From Chara braunii (taxonomy: Eukaryota; Streptophyta; Charophyceae; Charales; Characeae), in contig BFEA01000611.1 in NCBI GenBank assembly GCA_003427395.1, positions 11,195 to 55,932 on the forward strand: a DNA stretch of 44,738 nucleotides, written 5' to 3'. The number at the start of each line of letters is the position of its first letter. The first letter of the stretch is position 1. The position numbers were made by a program, and so were the translations under genes. The notes under the pieces were generated by a model that was not told where the DNA came from, did not search any database, and saw nothing but the letters and a program-made list of their open reading frames with translations. Below, in pieces: positions 29,883 through 39,873 of this stretch.

Positions 29883-31798
29883 ATTTTTAGGGAATCACCA
29901 AATTCCTTGGACAAATGTGAAAACGCTACGGAGATATTTCCTTTGGTTCCTCAGAATCGCGAGCCCAAGCGTCCTTGGATTCAAGGGGTCCTCGCGGGGT
30001 CCCTTGGGCTCAAGGAGCCGCAATTGACGGATCGTCGTGGAGCATGCATCTACACCAAAATTTGGAGTTTTTCGTGGTGCACAGGTCGTCCGTGGTCCAG
30101 ACAGGCGGACACCGCCAGCCTCCAGTAGGGGACGAGCCTCCAACGGTGTTCTGTCATTACCGCTGGCGCGTAAAGGCGTGGCCCCTTGGGGGTGGTTCTG
30201 CAGCTCCGAGGCGGTTCATGTGGCGGGCTTCTCCTTGTGCACGTTGTCGGGCGTGGTGTCCAACGGTCGACTTTTTTGATTTTTTTACCGCCAATGTGTG
30301 AGCAGTGCTGGCCGACTGCAGTTCTCCTTGGCAGCGTGCATTGTCGGGCATTGACAGGCGCACGGGAGCAAGCTTCGGTCGATGCACTCCTCGCCTGCTG
30401 CGATTCATGGCAGACACTCCGGCGGGTCCCACTCCTGCTGCTTGCCACTCTTCTCCTGCTCCTTGTGGTCTTGTTGCGCGTGTGTGTCATCGTGCGGGGT
30501 CCGGGGAGCAGACGAAAACGACGCATAGCAAGGAAGGCAACAATGGAAAGGCAGGAAACCTCCAGAGGACTGCACAGACGTGCGATCGACTTCTCCACTC
30601 CAAACCCGGCGGTAGCGGCACGTCTAGCGCCCGCGTATGGCCCCACGTTGTATAGTCATCTGCCACCACACGAGCAGCCTAACTGCCGGATCCGGAAGAG
30701 GAGTGGCTGGAGGATCTGTCCCACACTCTTCCACCTTGGGGACCGGATCTACACAGGAGTGGATGGGCAGCCATTGCCGACAAAAGGGAGGCAGAGAGAA
30801 GTCGCCACTCGTTCTCAGCAATGCTGGAGGAGGGTATCGATGGAGGCGGTTCAGAGATCATGGACGGATTTCGGTTTGTCAAGCGGGACTGCTGCACCGG
30901 TTACGAACAGTTGTGCATCAAGCCACGTCGGGCAAACGTCTCTGCATGGGGCGGGAGTGGCGGGGCATGGCGGAAGGTCGTGTCCGATGGATGGCAACGC
31001 AGATGGGTGCCGTCCGGCGCCCTCCTTCTCTCGAGGCGCGGGAACATCTGGCAACAAGGCGACGATAGTGTTAACCCCCCACTCGGCAACGCCTTCACCC
31101 CCACCACTTTGGAGGGTGGCTGCACCAACGGCGAACATGACCACTACCCCGCTGGAAGAAATTGGCAGGCACGTGTGGGAGTCCTGTCGCCAATAAATGC
31201 ACGGACCGACTGCTGAGAACATAACGAACAGGGTGTCAAGAATGCGTGTTGGAAGCAATGTGGATGCGGACAACACCCGGAGGGCGACTGGTGACAAATC
31301 TTCAAATTTTCATTGCGAGGACGAAGCGGACGATTCGGAAGAGTTGGAGATTCGACTCCTGGGCGTGCATGGTAGAGGGAGGGGTGGATGCGAGCGCCAA
31401 CAAAATCGGGGATCCCGTGGTGGTCGAATATCGAAGGCACCTGCAGGCGACAAGGGTGGCAAACATCCGACTTGGAGTGTCGAGGAGATGTTGAAGCTCG
31501 CTCGGGCGAAGCGGGATTGCCAAGCTCATTTCGACGGAATGCTGCACAACAACGACCGCATGCGCAACAGGGAATGGAAGTTGCAGGGCCTGCAAAAGCA
31601 TTTGGTGGAGGTGGGCAGGAAGAGTACGACCGATGACATCAGGAAGAAGTGGGATAACCTCTTCCAGCAGTATAAAAAGGTGCAACGATACCAGAATGCC
31701 TCCGGGGGGAAGAACTTCTTCAACTTAACGCCTGCGTTGAGAACGGGAGAGGTCTTCAACTTCCGAATGGATGAGCGAGTGTACCTTAAGATCGACAA

Positions 31799-31975
31799 TA
31801 GATGAAGCCTCTCCCCAGGTGCTAGTGGTGTCCGCTCTTATCAGCACCTCTAACACTAGGGGGGGAAGTTGTTTAAAAANNNNNNNNNNNNNNNNNNNNN
31901 NNNNNNNNNNNNNNNNNNNNNNNNNNNNNNNNNNNNNNNNNNNNNCTTTTCCAAAAAAAAAAAAAAAAAAAAAAA
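31799..31975 (+). mobile_element. 5'-truncated SINE-like insertion inside ORF1
   Basis: ATAGATGAAGCCTCTCC, then GTGCTAGTGGTGTCCGCTC and CAGCACCTCTAACACT match the 3' half of the copy at 13942. It is followed by GTTGTTTAAAAA, a gap, and a long A tail ending at 31975. AAGATCGACA(A) stands before (31788-31798) and after (31976-31986) it, a target duplication of 10-11 bp. This shows retroposition into the transposon after the transposon had formed. Confidence 0.9.
31880..31945. other. Assembly gap (66 N)
   Basis: The run of N lies between the 3' end of the SINE fragment and its long A tail, as at 14068. Confidence 1.
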
Positions 31976-32406
31976 AAGATCGACAACAAGTCTCAATGCA
32001 ATAAAACCATCTACCCAGACAACCTCACCGACACGAGCGCCCGTGGAGAAGTGCAGATGCCGGGGGACACGCAACGTCCGCCATCGGTCGCGGAAGAATC
32101 CATCGCAGGAGGAGACGCGGGTGATGGCAACGATGAAGATAAAGGGTCGGCGCGGGCGTTCGGGTTCGATGCAGGCAGCACGAGCAACGCTGGCAAGTGG
32201 AAGAACATGCACCAATAGACGTTCGACATCATCGCCGAAGTCAGTAGGCAAGTAAGCGGCAATGTTCCATCCTGGAACGGCAATGCGACATACTCGAGCT
32301 CGAGGTCGACGCCCAGAAGCGGCACTACAAGGCGTCCGACGATGCGAACAGGATGATGTGTAGCGCGTTGATGGAGATTGTGAAAGCCATAAGGGATAGG
32401 TCCTGA

Positions 32407-33263
32407 TGCCGCCTTAGCTCTGCGGTCGGTCGTCATGTCGATGCTTGCATGGCCGTTGCATCCCTCGCTTGTTTTTCGTCGGTGCTGCCGTGATAGCGCT
32501 AAGTCGGCATGTCTTCCTTCAAGGGGCGTGGTTCATGGCATAGTCGACGGTTGGATCGCTCACGTAGTCGAACATTTTTTCGATTTTTCTGAAGTAGGAA
32601 GTTCAAGTCGTCACGCCGGGAGCGCGCTGGGGCAAGGGAAGGTCTGTCCAAGCAGTATAAGGGTCAGTGCAGGTCTGCTGCTGCGCATGTGCTACGCTTC
32701 GTAGGCCTCAGTTCCTTGTTTCGCCTGACGGTTGTCTTCCACGGCGTGAGGAGTTCATCGTCTGTGCTATCGCTATACACCTGCGCTATCCTCACGGGCG
32801 CGTCCGTCGGTGGCATAGTACGTAGACGCTTCACGATCTGTTCGTTCGCCATCGCCCACGGGACGTGGCAGACTCACTTCGCCTTAAGTTGTGGGATGGG
32901 CGAAATTGATCATTAGCGCATGGTGCCACGCGGACAGTCCCAGTTGAAAAGGTGAGACGGTGGATCCGACGAAGGCGGGGGCGGGCAAAGCGGAAGGGGG
33001 CACATCCCGAAATCGAAAAAGCCTTGCGATGATGGATCGGAGGGTGCGATGGGGTGCCAAGGGGGAGAAGATGTCTCAGCCGTGGAGATCCCTTCGACGG
33101 GGACACGACGCTTGGATTTGGGAGAGACAACGAAAGTAGGGAGCATTTTTAAGCACTAGCCGCCCTTGGTGTGCCATAAATTGGTCATGGTGGTGGAAGT
33201 GGAAGGGTGCGTTCTCAAGGGGTCGTCATCAGCGAGTCGGCACCACAAATGTCCGTGACTTGA
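32407..33263. other. Spacer between ORF1 and the second unit of the Harbinger element
   Basis: GC-rich. Protein-like pieces can be read in changing frames at 32940-33150 (for example GETTKVGSIFKH), so the following unit may once have begun further upstream. No clean ORF. Confidence 0.4.
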
Positions 33264-34722
33264 ATGACGACGATCGTGTCCGCTATTGAACGTGTGGACA
33301 AAGGACCCGTTCATGTGCCACAAGCGCGCCATGTGGAGCCGTCGAACACAAACACGGTCGGAGGGTCGTCGAGGGAAGTCATCTCATTGTCGCATGTAGG
33401 AAGCGGTGATGTCTATGGGCCAAGCACCGCTGCGGGGGAAAGGCGAGAAGAACAGGGGCCCGGTGAGGCGGGGAGGAAAGACGAGAGGAGGGATGGCACT
33501 CCGCGACCAAACGACGAGGACGACGAATCTCTTCGCATGAGGAAGAAAAAAATGCGGCAAGAAGAGGAGGCGAAGTCGAAGTTGCGAACAGACGGGAACA
33601 CATTCCGGAGATGTGGAGTTGGTCGCCTGATTGCGGGCGCTATGCACGATTGCATTGACTACTACTGCGCAATCGTCAATGGTGATGCAGGCGCTACCGC
33701 ACCGCGTGGCCTCATCATGCCACCCCCCGACGTTCCGAGTTTGCGAATCCAAGATCCTTCGCAACAGGACGCAGCCCTTGGACGGGCGAGAAGGACAAAG
33801 AACGTCGCTATGCGCATCATCCACGGGTGGATCTTCACGTCGTCTTCAAGATCCAACGGTTTTGCCCGCGCAGAGTCCTATGTCGCCGCTGATTACCCGA
33901 CCGATCTAGCGAGAGCAGTTTGGCAAAGCATGGAGTGGTCAAGGGTAGTGTCGCCTAGTGTTGTTTACCACATGCTCGCTCTGAGGATGGGCATTCCATT
34001 GTGGTACGTGAGGGCCTACATCGAGGACGCTGCCCATCAAGAGTCCACGGTTTTGCGTCTGGCTTCCTACTTTCACGATGCACTCCGAGGCGGCCATCTT
34101 GAATGGTCCGACAACGAAAAGATGTCCCAATCAACGTTGAGCAGATCGGGAATACCTTCTGCCTGCTTCTCGCCGCATGCATGTGGATCATGCGCATAGG
34201 AGGCGATGACGTGCGCTCCCACGAGGAGGCGTCGTACTACTTGCAGCTCGTGGCAAAGCCTACACTCATGGCGGTAGGGTTGCAGTCCTTCAGCTGGCAC
34301 CAACATATACTCCAGTCCGCAAATGCAGTTTTGATTCGCCTCAGGAAGCCGCCCTTGGCAATGGGTGCGTATCCCGAATACATCCCGGAGTGGGCTTCGT
34401 GTGGAGCGCAGTTCAACTACCACACTGGTTTGGCAGACCTCGACGTCGCGGCAAGGATCATTGAAGGATGGATCGGATGGGGACTGAACCTTTCGATGGC
34501 GACCGAAAGGCGGACGGAGGTGACGACGAAGAGGGGTCATCAAAATGGTGGAGGTGCCAGTGTTGCGCGTCATGCCATCCTTCTTTGGCCATGAACTGGA
34601 AAGATCCGGAGTCTTCGACGGCACGCTCGTCGACATAGATCGTGAGTGTCAGGGAGAGGGTAGGTACGAGGTGGTTATTGTGGGGCGCTTTCACGTCAGT
34701 CCACCCGGTTCGGTCTCTTAGG
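33264..34722 (+). pseudogene. Extra Harbinger-borne coding unit of unknown function (frameshifted)
   Basis: I do not recognise this protein. The first frame (33264 to about 34120) gives a charged, low-complexity start (KDERRDGTPRPNDEDDESLR, then RKKKMRQEEEAK) that looks disordered and basic. After it comes a compact part with GARRTKNVAM-like and MRIIHGWIFTSSS motifs and SPSVVYHMLALRMGIPLWYV. Near 34110-34130 the reading moves to another frame (VEQIGNTFCLLLAACMWIMR, ending RIIEGWIGWGLNLS). It changes again near 34500-34535 to end with VEVPVLRVMPSFFGHELERS and a stop at 34722. The two GWI(F/G) motifs (IHGWIF and IEGWIG) suggest an internal repeat. Typical PIF/Harbinger elements have only ORF1 and a transposase, so this is an added gene. 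Its position between them, in the ORF1 direction, suggests it belongs to the element. Confidence 0.6.
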
Positions 34723-35045
34723 TAGATGAGCGGTGTGGTGGTCAAGTCGTTCACCAGTGTGATTGCGTGGATAGAGCGCCGTTTTGTTTTTATTTCTGTA
34801 GTTGTGTACCATGACATGTCGCCCAGGGCGGTGCATTCAAGTCACAACCAACCGCGGAGGTGGTCGAAAACTTTGTCGATTCCTTATGTCTTTGTGCAAC
34901 ATATGCTGTTGTGAATGAAGGCCATGAAATCAATGACACCTTTTGACAAATCCCTTAACAACATCAGCGGAGTTCATATGTCCGATTATGTGTGCGTGGT
35001 TCACAGTGTTTTCTCGCAAACAATGCAAACAACCCGCAATATTGT

Positions 35046-35086
<41 letters not shown>

Positions 35087-35127
35087 CGATTTCTTTTAAT
35101 TGCAATTGTCCTCTCTCTCGGCAGAAA
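34723..35127. other. Harbinger internal spacer with a poly(T) tract
   Basis: Holds 40 T residues at 35047-35086. No coding region supported. The tract could be the A tail of a minus-strand retroposon, but no flanking body or target duplication was recognised. Confidence 0.5.
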
Positions 35128-35482
35128 GGGTTTCGCTGCAGGCTTGATTGACTGTCTCATCGACTGTTCGGTTGATCGACTGCTCTCTTGATGGGTTGAT
35201 CGGTTTATCGATGCATTGACCGATCGATTGATTGATTCAATTTTGATTGGTCGATCGATCAATTGTTTGTTTGATTGATTGGGTTTCGCTGCAGGCTTGA
35301 TTGACTGTCTCATCGACTGTTCGGTTGATCGACTGCTCTCTTGATGGGTTGATCGGTTTATCGATGCATTGACCGATCGATTGATTGATTCACTTTTGAT
35401 TGGTCGATCGATCGATTGTTTGTTTGATTGATTGACTGATTGATTGATTGATTGATTGATTGACTGATTGATTGATTGGTCA

Positions 35483-35516
<34 letters not shown>

Positions 35517-35533
35517 CGATCGATTGTTAGATT
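35128..35533. repeat. Tandem 153-bp pair running into a (GATT)n array
   Basis: GGGTTTCGCTGCAGGCTTGA starts at 35128 and again at 35281. The copies differ at very few sites. From about 35424 on, the sequence is an array of GATT/GACT units to about 35533. The same TGATTGAT and GATCGGTCGATC flavour occurs at 28030-28105 outside the transposon. Confidence 0.92.
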
Positions 35534-35884
35534 CATTGATTTACTGTCATTGATTGGTTTGCTGCGCTGCAGAATTGCGGCGATACATGTATAAATCACA
35601 TAACAAGTATTAACAACGGCAATACTATCGTCCACATAAAAACTGTGATGAGGCATCGCTCCCTCGCTCTTCCAATGTTCGAGAACAGAAGAAAACCATC
35701 GCCAAGAAAAAGGGATAAAAAAAAACTATATTAGAAAAAAAAATCAGAAAACAAATGCAGGGAGTCAGCCAGCAATCACACTGCACGACATTGCCGCCAG
35801 AGCACAACAACACCCGTTGAATCTCGAACATCCCTCTGTAAGAGATCGATGCACAAGCTACCATCGTGGAGAAACTTCGCACTT

Positions 35885-37292
35885 TCACTCGTGCTTCATA
35901 CGCTCCACCAGCGCTTCGCACAGGGCCAGTGCACGGGGACGATTGAAGTTCTCCGCAACGGGGTGGAGAGGTTGATCCAAGCCCAAGTCCACTCGCCGGC
36001 GCACGCCATTCGCGTCCACCTCCCACAACAAGTTCTCGTCGAAGTCTATGCCTGCATCATGGAGCATGTTGTGCAGAATGCACACTGCTTGGAACTGTTG
36101 TGGGAGAGTGTCCATATGCGTTTTGTGTGTACTTAGGAAGAACCTCCACATCCCCTTCAACTTGAATCTTCCGAAAGCTCTCCACTGCTCCCCTGGCGAC
36201 CTTCTGCTTGTTGTCGAACTTCTCCTCGTCGGCGCATTCATCGGTCCCTCCGTAAGGCACAACGATCCACTCCATAGGAGTATAGCCGTTATCCCCGAGG
36301 ATGTACGTGTGTGTCTTCACCCCGAATGGAAGCACCATAACAGGTCCACGGAAAAGATCCCCCTCCTTCGCACGCGCCCACAGACTGGAAGACTGGAACA
36401 CTTGAATGTCGTGGCAGCTCCTGGGATACCCGACGAAAACGTCTGTGACACTCAAGTCCAAGTCCACCACCACCTGTGCAACAACCGAAAAACGATGCTT
36501 CCAGTCGAAGTAGTTCTTGGAAGGTGCGTTCGCCAGTTTGTCAACATATATGTGCGAGCAATCTATGCAGCCATAGCAATTGGGGAAACCGTTGGCCTAG
36601 AAGGCGTGTAGAACGACCACCCGCCGCAACCCGGAAGGCCAAACGATCTTCTCCCAGTACACCCTCAGAAGGGCCCGAGTCACGTCCTCCACCGTAATCA
36701 AGCCTCATGCGCGTCCTATGCCGAATGACGATGTGATGCTCTCGTACGTCCGAGTCTGCCCGCTCGCCCAACGATAAGGCCCGTACACGATGATGTTATT
36801 CGGCATCAAAGGCACCTTGTAGAATGTCACCCTCCGCTGCAGATAAGGGGACAACGCCTCCACGATCTCCCAAAACACCCTAGGGGACATCCTCAACTTC
36901 TCCTTATAGTACCCGTCCGCCGCGTCATCCATCTTCCGAAAATCCTCCCATGTCCCTCCCGTCCTTCTCCTCATCCACCACCTCGGAGTCGCCCGCGGGA
37001 TCACACCGAACGCCATGGCGCAGCAAAATTGCACAATGGATTCTGATAACGACACAAAGTCGGGCGCCTCCATCACTTGTTGCATGAGCTGACGCTGCCT
37101 GCGAATGGACAACCTCATCTTCAGGCGAGCTATCGTTCTCTGTATGCGATATCCCATGACAACTGCCGACACAGCTGCAGCCACCGCATTTCTCTCGAAA
37201 GCCGTCAATGTATTCGCACCGCCCCACAACTCTCCCTCCATCTTAATGACGCTCAATGCGGAACTGCCCACCACTGTTTCGATCGCCGACAC
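35885..37292 (-). pseudogene. PIF/Harbinger DDE transposase (broken)
   Basis: On the minus strand the frame starts MSAIETVVGSSALSV and runs about 469 codons' worth of sequence, the usual size. N-terminal part: RWWMRRRTGGTWEDFR and RMSPRVFWEIVEALSPYL. An in-frame TGA (36705) follows SSFGIGRA and an in-frame TAG (36597) precedes the catalytic core, yet the sequence between and after stays in the same frame (TVEDVTRALLRVYWEKIVWP). The core has GCIDCSHIYVDKL (first Asp), VGYPRSCHDIQVF, ILGDNGY (second Asp) and a VE just before a 1-nt frameshift near 36180. In the new frame come AFGRFKLKGMWRFF and QAVCILHNMLHDAG, the usual C-terminal block, ending VERMKHE. The DDE residues are all still present, but two stops and one frameshift make it non-functional as it stands. 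These assume no sequencing error. Confidence 0.9.
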
Positions 37293-37872
37293 CCTCGCTC
37301 CGATGTCTCCACGTGGACGAGAATGGCAGCATCACTACCCACGTCTTACGGAGGCCTGACGTGCGCACTCAGCTATGGCGGCCCGCACGATTGTCGCGGA
37401 CGGGCCGAATACGAATGTGTAACTCCTGACTGTTGTCGCACTCCAAGACCATCACCGTCCGGGCTGCGTCGGGCCGCCTTCCAATGCCGGCGTATTAAGC
37501 GATGGCCGGCAGCACTCCTCCGCAGATGTTTCGCTCTGGTGTGCGCTGCACCGGTCTGGACACCCCGGGTGTGGATGCGTTTCAGCGAAGGGTTCGAAAT
37601 TTGAAATTCGAACAGGGATGTTCGCGGCAACTTCGCGCCTTTTTTCCCCCCAGCCCGGAAGGCCTCCCTGCCGCCGCCACCGGACCACACCCGAGGACGC
37701 ACGGACATCCCACCCCACCGACGGACATCCAGCCCTGCGGCGGCATATGTGCATATGAAATTGGCCGCAGGAGACCTCCAAGGGTTTTCCTTGGGACCCA
37801 TTCAATTAGGACGCGGTGTAACGACGACGCCGAAAACCGGATAATTTTCCAAGGACCTCATCCTAATTCCTG
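37293..37872. other. Subterminal region of the Harbinger element, right end
   Basis: GC-rich 5' flank of the transposase with no supported ORF. Near the end GGACCTCATCCTAATTCC echoes the terminal motif. Confidence 0.5.
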
Positions 37873-37873
37873 A

Positions 37874-37903
37874 GGATTTTCCAAGGAGGGTCTAACGAGG
37901 CCC
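37874..37903 (-). repeat. Right terminal inverted repeat of the Harbinger element
   Basis: Reverse complement reads GGGCCTCGTTAGACCCTCCT then TGGAAAATCC. It is followed by the TTA target duplication at 37904-37906. Confidence 0.93.
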
Positions 37904-38004
37904 TTAGGGGCTGATCCGACTACTACTACGGAACGTAGTCTACTGGGTTTCACGGAGTCCGACTACTTTCCGAGTTTGCAGGTCTCCCCCTCGAGTTTGG
38001 CAGC

Positions 38005-38132
38005 TAGTGAAAACAAACGTGTACGTGGCAGGTGTTCCGCGACCCGCGGTGAAAAAGAAATTGCCAAAATCGGAAGAAGCCAGCACCGTCCTGACATCTA
38101 AAAAGAACGCGTTTTGTTTCTTTTTTTTTTGG
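38005..38132. repeat. Dispersed repeat on the right of the Harbinger element
   Basis: GAAAACAAACGTGTACGTGG, then CGCGACCCGCGG and CTAAAAAGAACGCGTTTTG. Similar to 29513-29645 in the same orientation. A later part (GGCATATATCTCAT, GCAAATTATCCCT, to about 38220) has a second relative at about 44256-44312, so this is a repeat family in the region. Confidence 0.5.
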
Positions 38133-38534
38133 TTTTTCTTGGTGTCTGGTGGTCCCACATCTTTCAGGGGGATTTTGGCATATATCTCATCTTATGAGGG
38201 TATTTTGCAAATTATCCCTTGATTATATAAATTCGTACATAAAAAAACAAAAGTTGGAAGGATGGTACGCCCAAGCGCCGTTGGGCCGGTATAGTATTGG
38301 AATGGGTGGCCTCCTGAGAAAAAAAAAAATGGAAGGGACGGAATCCTGCCTTCCGGTGTTGCTACTACTCTTATCTGCTCTCCTTTCCAGCATGTGCCGC
38401 CAAATGGCAAATAGGTAGTGTGTGCTCCAATTGTACCCTGTCCTTGTATTGCTCTGGATTTTCCTGTATGCAAAAACCAGTCGTGATAGATCCACTACGA
38501 AACTTAATCCCGTTTTGTTTCCCCTAAACAAACC
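38133..38534. other. Gene-free stretch
   Basis: AT-rich then mixed sequence. No gene recognised. Confidence 0.4.
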
Positions 38535-38540
38535 TTTATT
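38535..38540 (-). terminator. Candidate polyadenylation signal AATAAA
   Basis: AATAAA on the minus strand, about 42 nt after the stop codon of the possible last exon at 38582. Confidence 0.3.
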
Positions 38541-38581
38541 TTATTACACACAGGCCCAGTCCCCGAGGGTATACAAAAAGA

Positions 38582-38754
38582 TTACAGTTTGACAGGACTT
38601 TTAGGTCTGCAAACCGCACCTGCTGGAAGACTCCCGTCCCCGCAGTCCCTCATTACCACAGGCAATTGCCTATCAGGACCAAACATAAATCTCCCCAGTT
38701 GGTCTACGGATAAAAGCGTCCGTTCGTCCGCGGCACAAGAATTGCTTTGCCTCA
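38582..38754 (-). CDS. Possible last exon of an unknown minus-strand gene
   Basis: The minus-strand frame gives a protein-like end: DQLGRFMFGPDRQLPVVMRD, CGDGSLPAGAVCRP, then KSPVKL and a stop. It is preceded by a good acceptor (pyrimidine-rich CCACCTCTCCCTCCCAACAG) and followed by AATAAA about 42 nt later. I do not recognise the protein, and no upstream exon could be tied to it. It could also be part of an old repeat. Confidence 0.25.
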
Positions 38755-39140
38755 CTGTTGGGAGGGAGAGGTGGTGGCCTTGCAATGTATCCATTCTCGG
38801 ACCGTGGTTTGATTGCTCTGCTTCTTTGTGGTTACTCTACTATTTGGTGCGACTTAGGTTAACTTTGTCTAACTGCACTTGACTTGACCTCAGGAAGGAT
38901 GGCACTTATCCTCTACTCATCTAATTGCCACCACGAGCTTCGGGGTTTATACACCAGGGTCTTCCACCAAGTTCCACGTCATGGGAGGTAATAGATGTCC
39001 TGCATCAAGTGGGTAGATGCTGTAAACGCGCTTGTACGTCCATCTCTGAGGTCTGCTGGGTAGTTAATTGCCTCTTATGGAGGGCAGTCGACGCTGCCCG
39101 TTGAGTATCGACCAATCAATACAGACTTGTGTTGTTATCT
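38755..39140. other. Gene-free stretch, possible intron
   Basis: Contains the palindrome-like GGGCAGTCGACGCTGCCC at 39079-39096. No gene recognised. Confidence 0.35.
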
Positions 39141-39196
39141 GGGATGCTGGAGCTCCTTTCCAGCTGCTGTTGCTCCCCACCAATAGATGGAGCCTT
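39141..39196 (+). mobile_element. SINE-like retroposon, 3'-deleted copy
   Basis: GGGATGCTGGAGCTCCTTTC, then CAGCTGCTGTTGCTCCCC and ACCAATAGATGGAGCC. It matches the first half of the copy at 13942 and then loses similarity. No A tail. Confidence 0.6.
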
Positions 39197-39778
39197 CTCA
39201 GCAGGCCCACTTAACGAGGAAGCTCTGACCACCTCATGAAGTGTTCCGCGTGTGTCGAAGTTTTGAATAGAAGGAACGGCTTTGCCTCTTTTGCGAAGGA
39301 GGGCTTAGGAGGGAAATTCCTTCTCGTTGCTTTTCCAGTCTATAGACCTACCCACAGGGAAAATATTGTGAGGCCTTGTCAAATTCCTGTTTTGGGCTTG
39401 TCTTTTGACTCTCCAGCACACACAGCAGTGACAGCACGCGCTAATAGTTCACTCATGAATATTCATGAGTGTCATGTAGGTTTATCGTGTGGTGTGTGGA
39501 CAAGTTGCAAATTTGTATGGGTCCTCCAAGGGTGCTTCATAACACTCACAGAATCTGTGGCTGGTAGGCTGGGAACAGAAGGGGCTTGCACGAACCGACA
39601 CAAATGGAATCTTCCGACAACTTGCGAACTGGTTTTGATAACACACATATAGCCTGAGGTCTTTTAAAGTTCCATGACAGATTTCCCTGTTTCCATACAA
39701 ATACGCCCCCCACGAGTTTCTTGACAGATATACCAGCCGGTACCTTCTTTCCTAACAGACGACCCCTGTGGTATCTGA
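39197..39778. other. Gene-free stretch
   Basis: No supported gene. ACTCATGAATATTCATGAGT at about 39452 is a perfect 20-bp palindrome. Confidence 0.45.
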
Positions 39779-39873
39779 GTGTTTGGCCTGAACTACTTAG
39801 GTGGAGGCCAAACACCCTCCGGTAGCCCGTACCAGTACGCTCCTGGAACAGATCATGTTCCAAGCCAGTACCT
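39779..39873 (-). repeat. Two-hairpin dispersed element, copy one
   Basis: Hairpin one pairs GTGTTTGGCCT with AGGCCAAACAC (39779-39815). Hairpin two pairs AGTAC...CTGGAAC with GTTCCA...AGTACC (about 39832-39873). Read on the minus strand, the order and sequence resemble 41208-41270. Confidence 0.6.

Larger units (their letters stand above)
30407..32406 (+). pseudogene. Harbinger ORF1: Myb/trihelix-like DNA-binding protein (broken)
   Basis: ORF1 of PIF/Harbinger elements encodes a Myb/SANT-like protein that recruits the transposase to DNA. The likely start is MADTPAGPTP at 30407. The same frame continues through two stops (30653 and about 30692) with LPDPEEEWLEDLSHTLPPWG to about 31210, then the reading shifts. 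The domain is clear at 31470-31760: HPTWSVEEMLKLARAKRD, then TTDDIRKKWDNLFQQYKKVQ and a conserved KNFFNLTPALR block. The frame ends abruptly because a SINE fragment and a gap follow KID. After the insertion the protein resumes with KIDNKSQCNKTIYP, hits a stop at 32216, shifts frame again and ends with CSALMEIVKAIRDRS. It is a pseudogene with at least two frameshifts, three stops and one insertion. Confidence 0.8.
29853..37903. mobile_element. Complete PIF/Harbinger DNA transposon (about 8.05 kb), coding units decayed
   Basis: The ends are inverted repeats starting GGGCCTCGTTAGACC(T/C)TCC followed by TTGGAAA (25 bp, one mismatch; then diverging). The element is flanked by TTA on both sides (29850-29852 and 37904-37906), the classical PIF/Harbinger target duplication, and GGGCC ends are typical. 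Inside lie a Myb/trihelix-like ORF1 (+), a second plus-strand unit of unknown function, and a DDE transposase on the minus strand converging with them. Every coding unit has stops or frameshifts, so this copy is non-autonomous. It could still be mobilised in trans because the ends are well kept. Younger insertions (a SINE fragment and possibly the poly(T) tract) lie inside it. Confidence 0.93.

Noticed and set aside
30186-31196. 336-residue plus-strand frame in the Harbinger element
   Set aside because: The protein-like signal of ORF1 is in another frame here (MADTPAGP..., LPDPEEEWLED...). The long frame reflects high GC and few stops.
35047-35086. Poly(T) tract as the tail of a minus-strand retroposon
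   Set aside because: No element body and no flanking duplication could be recognised.
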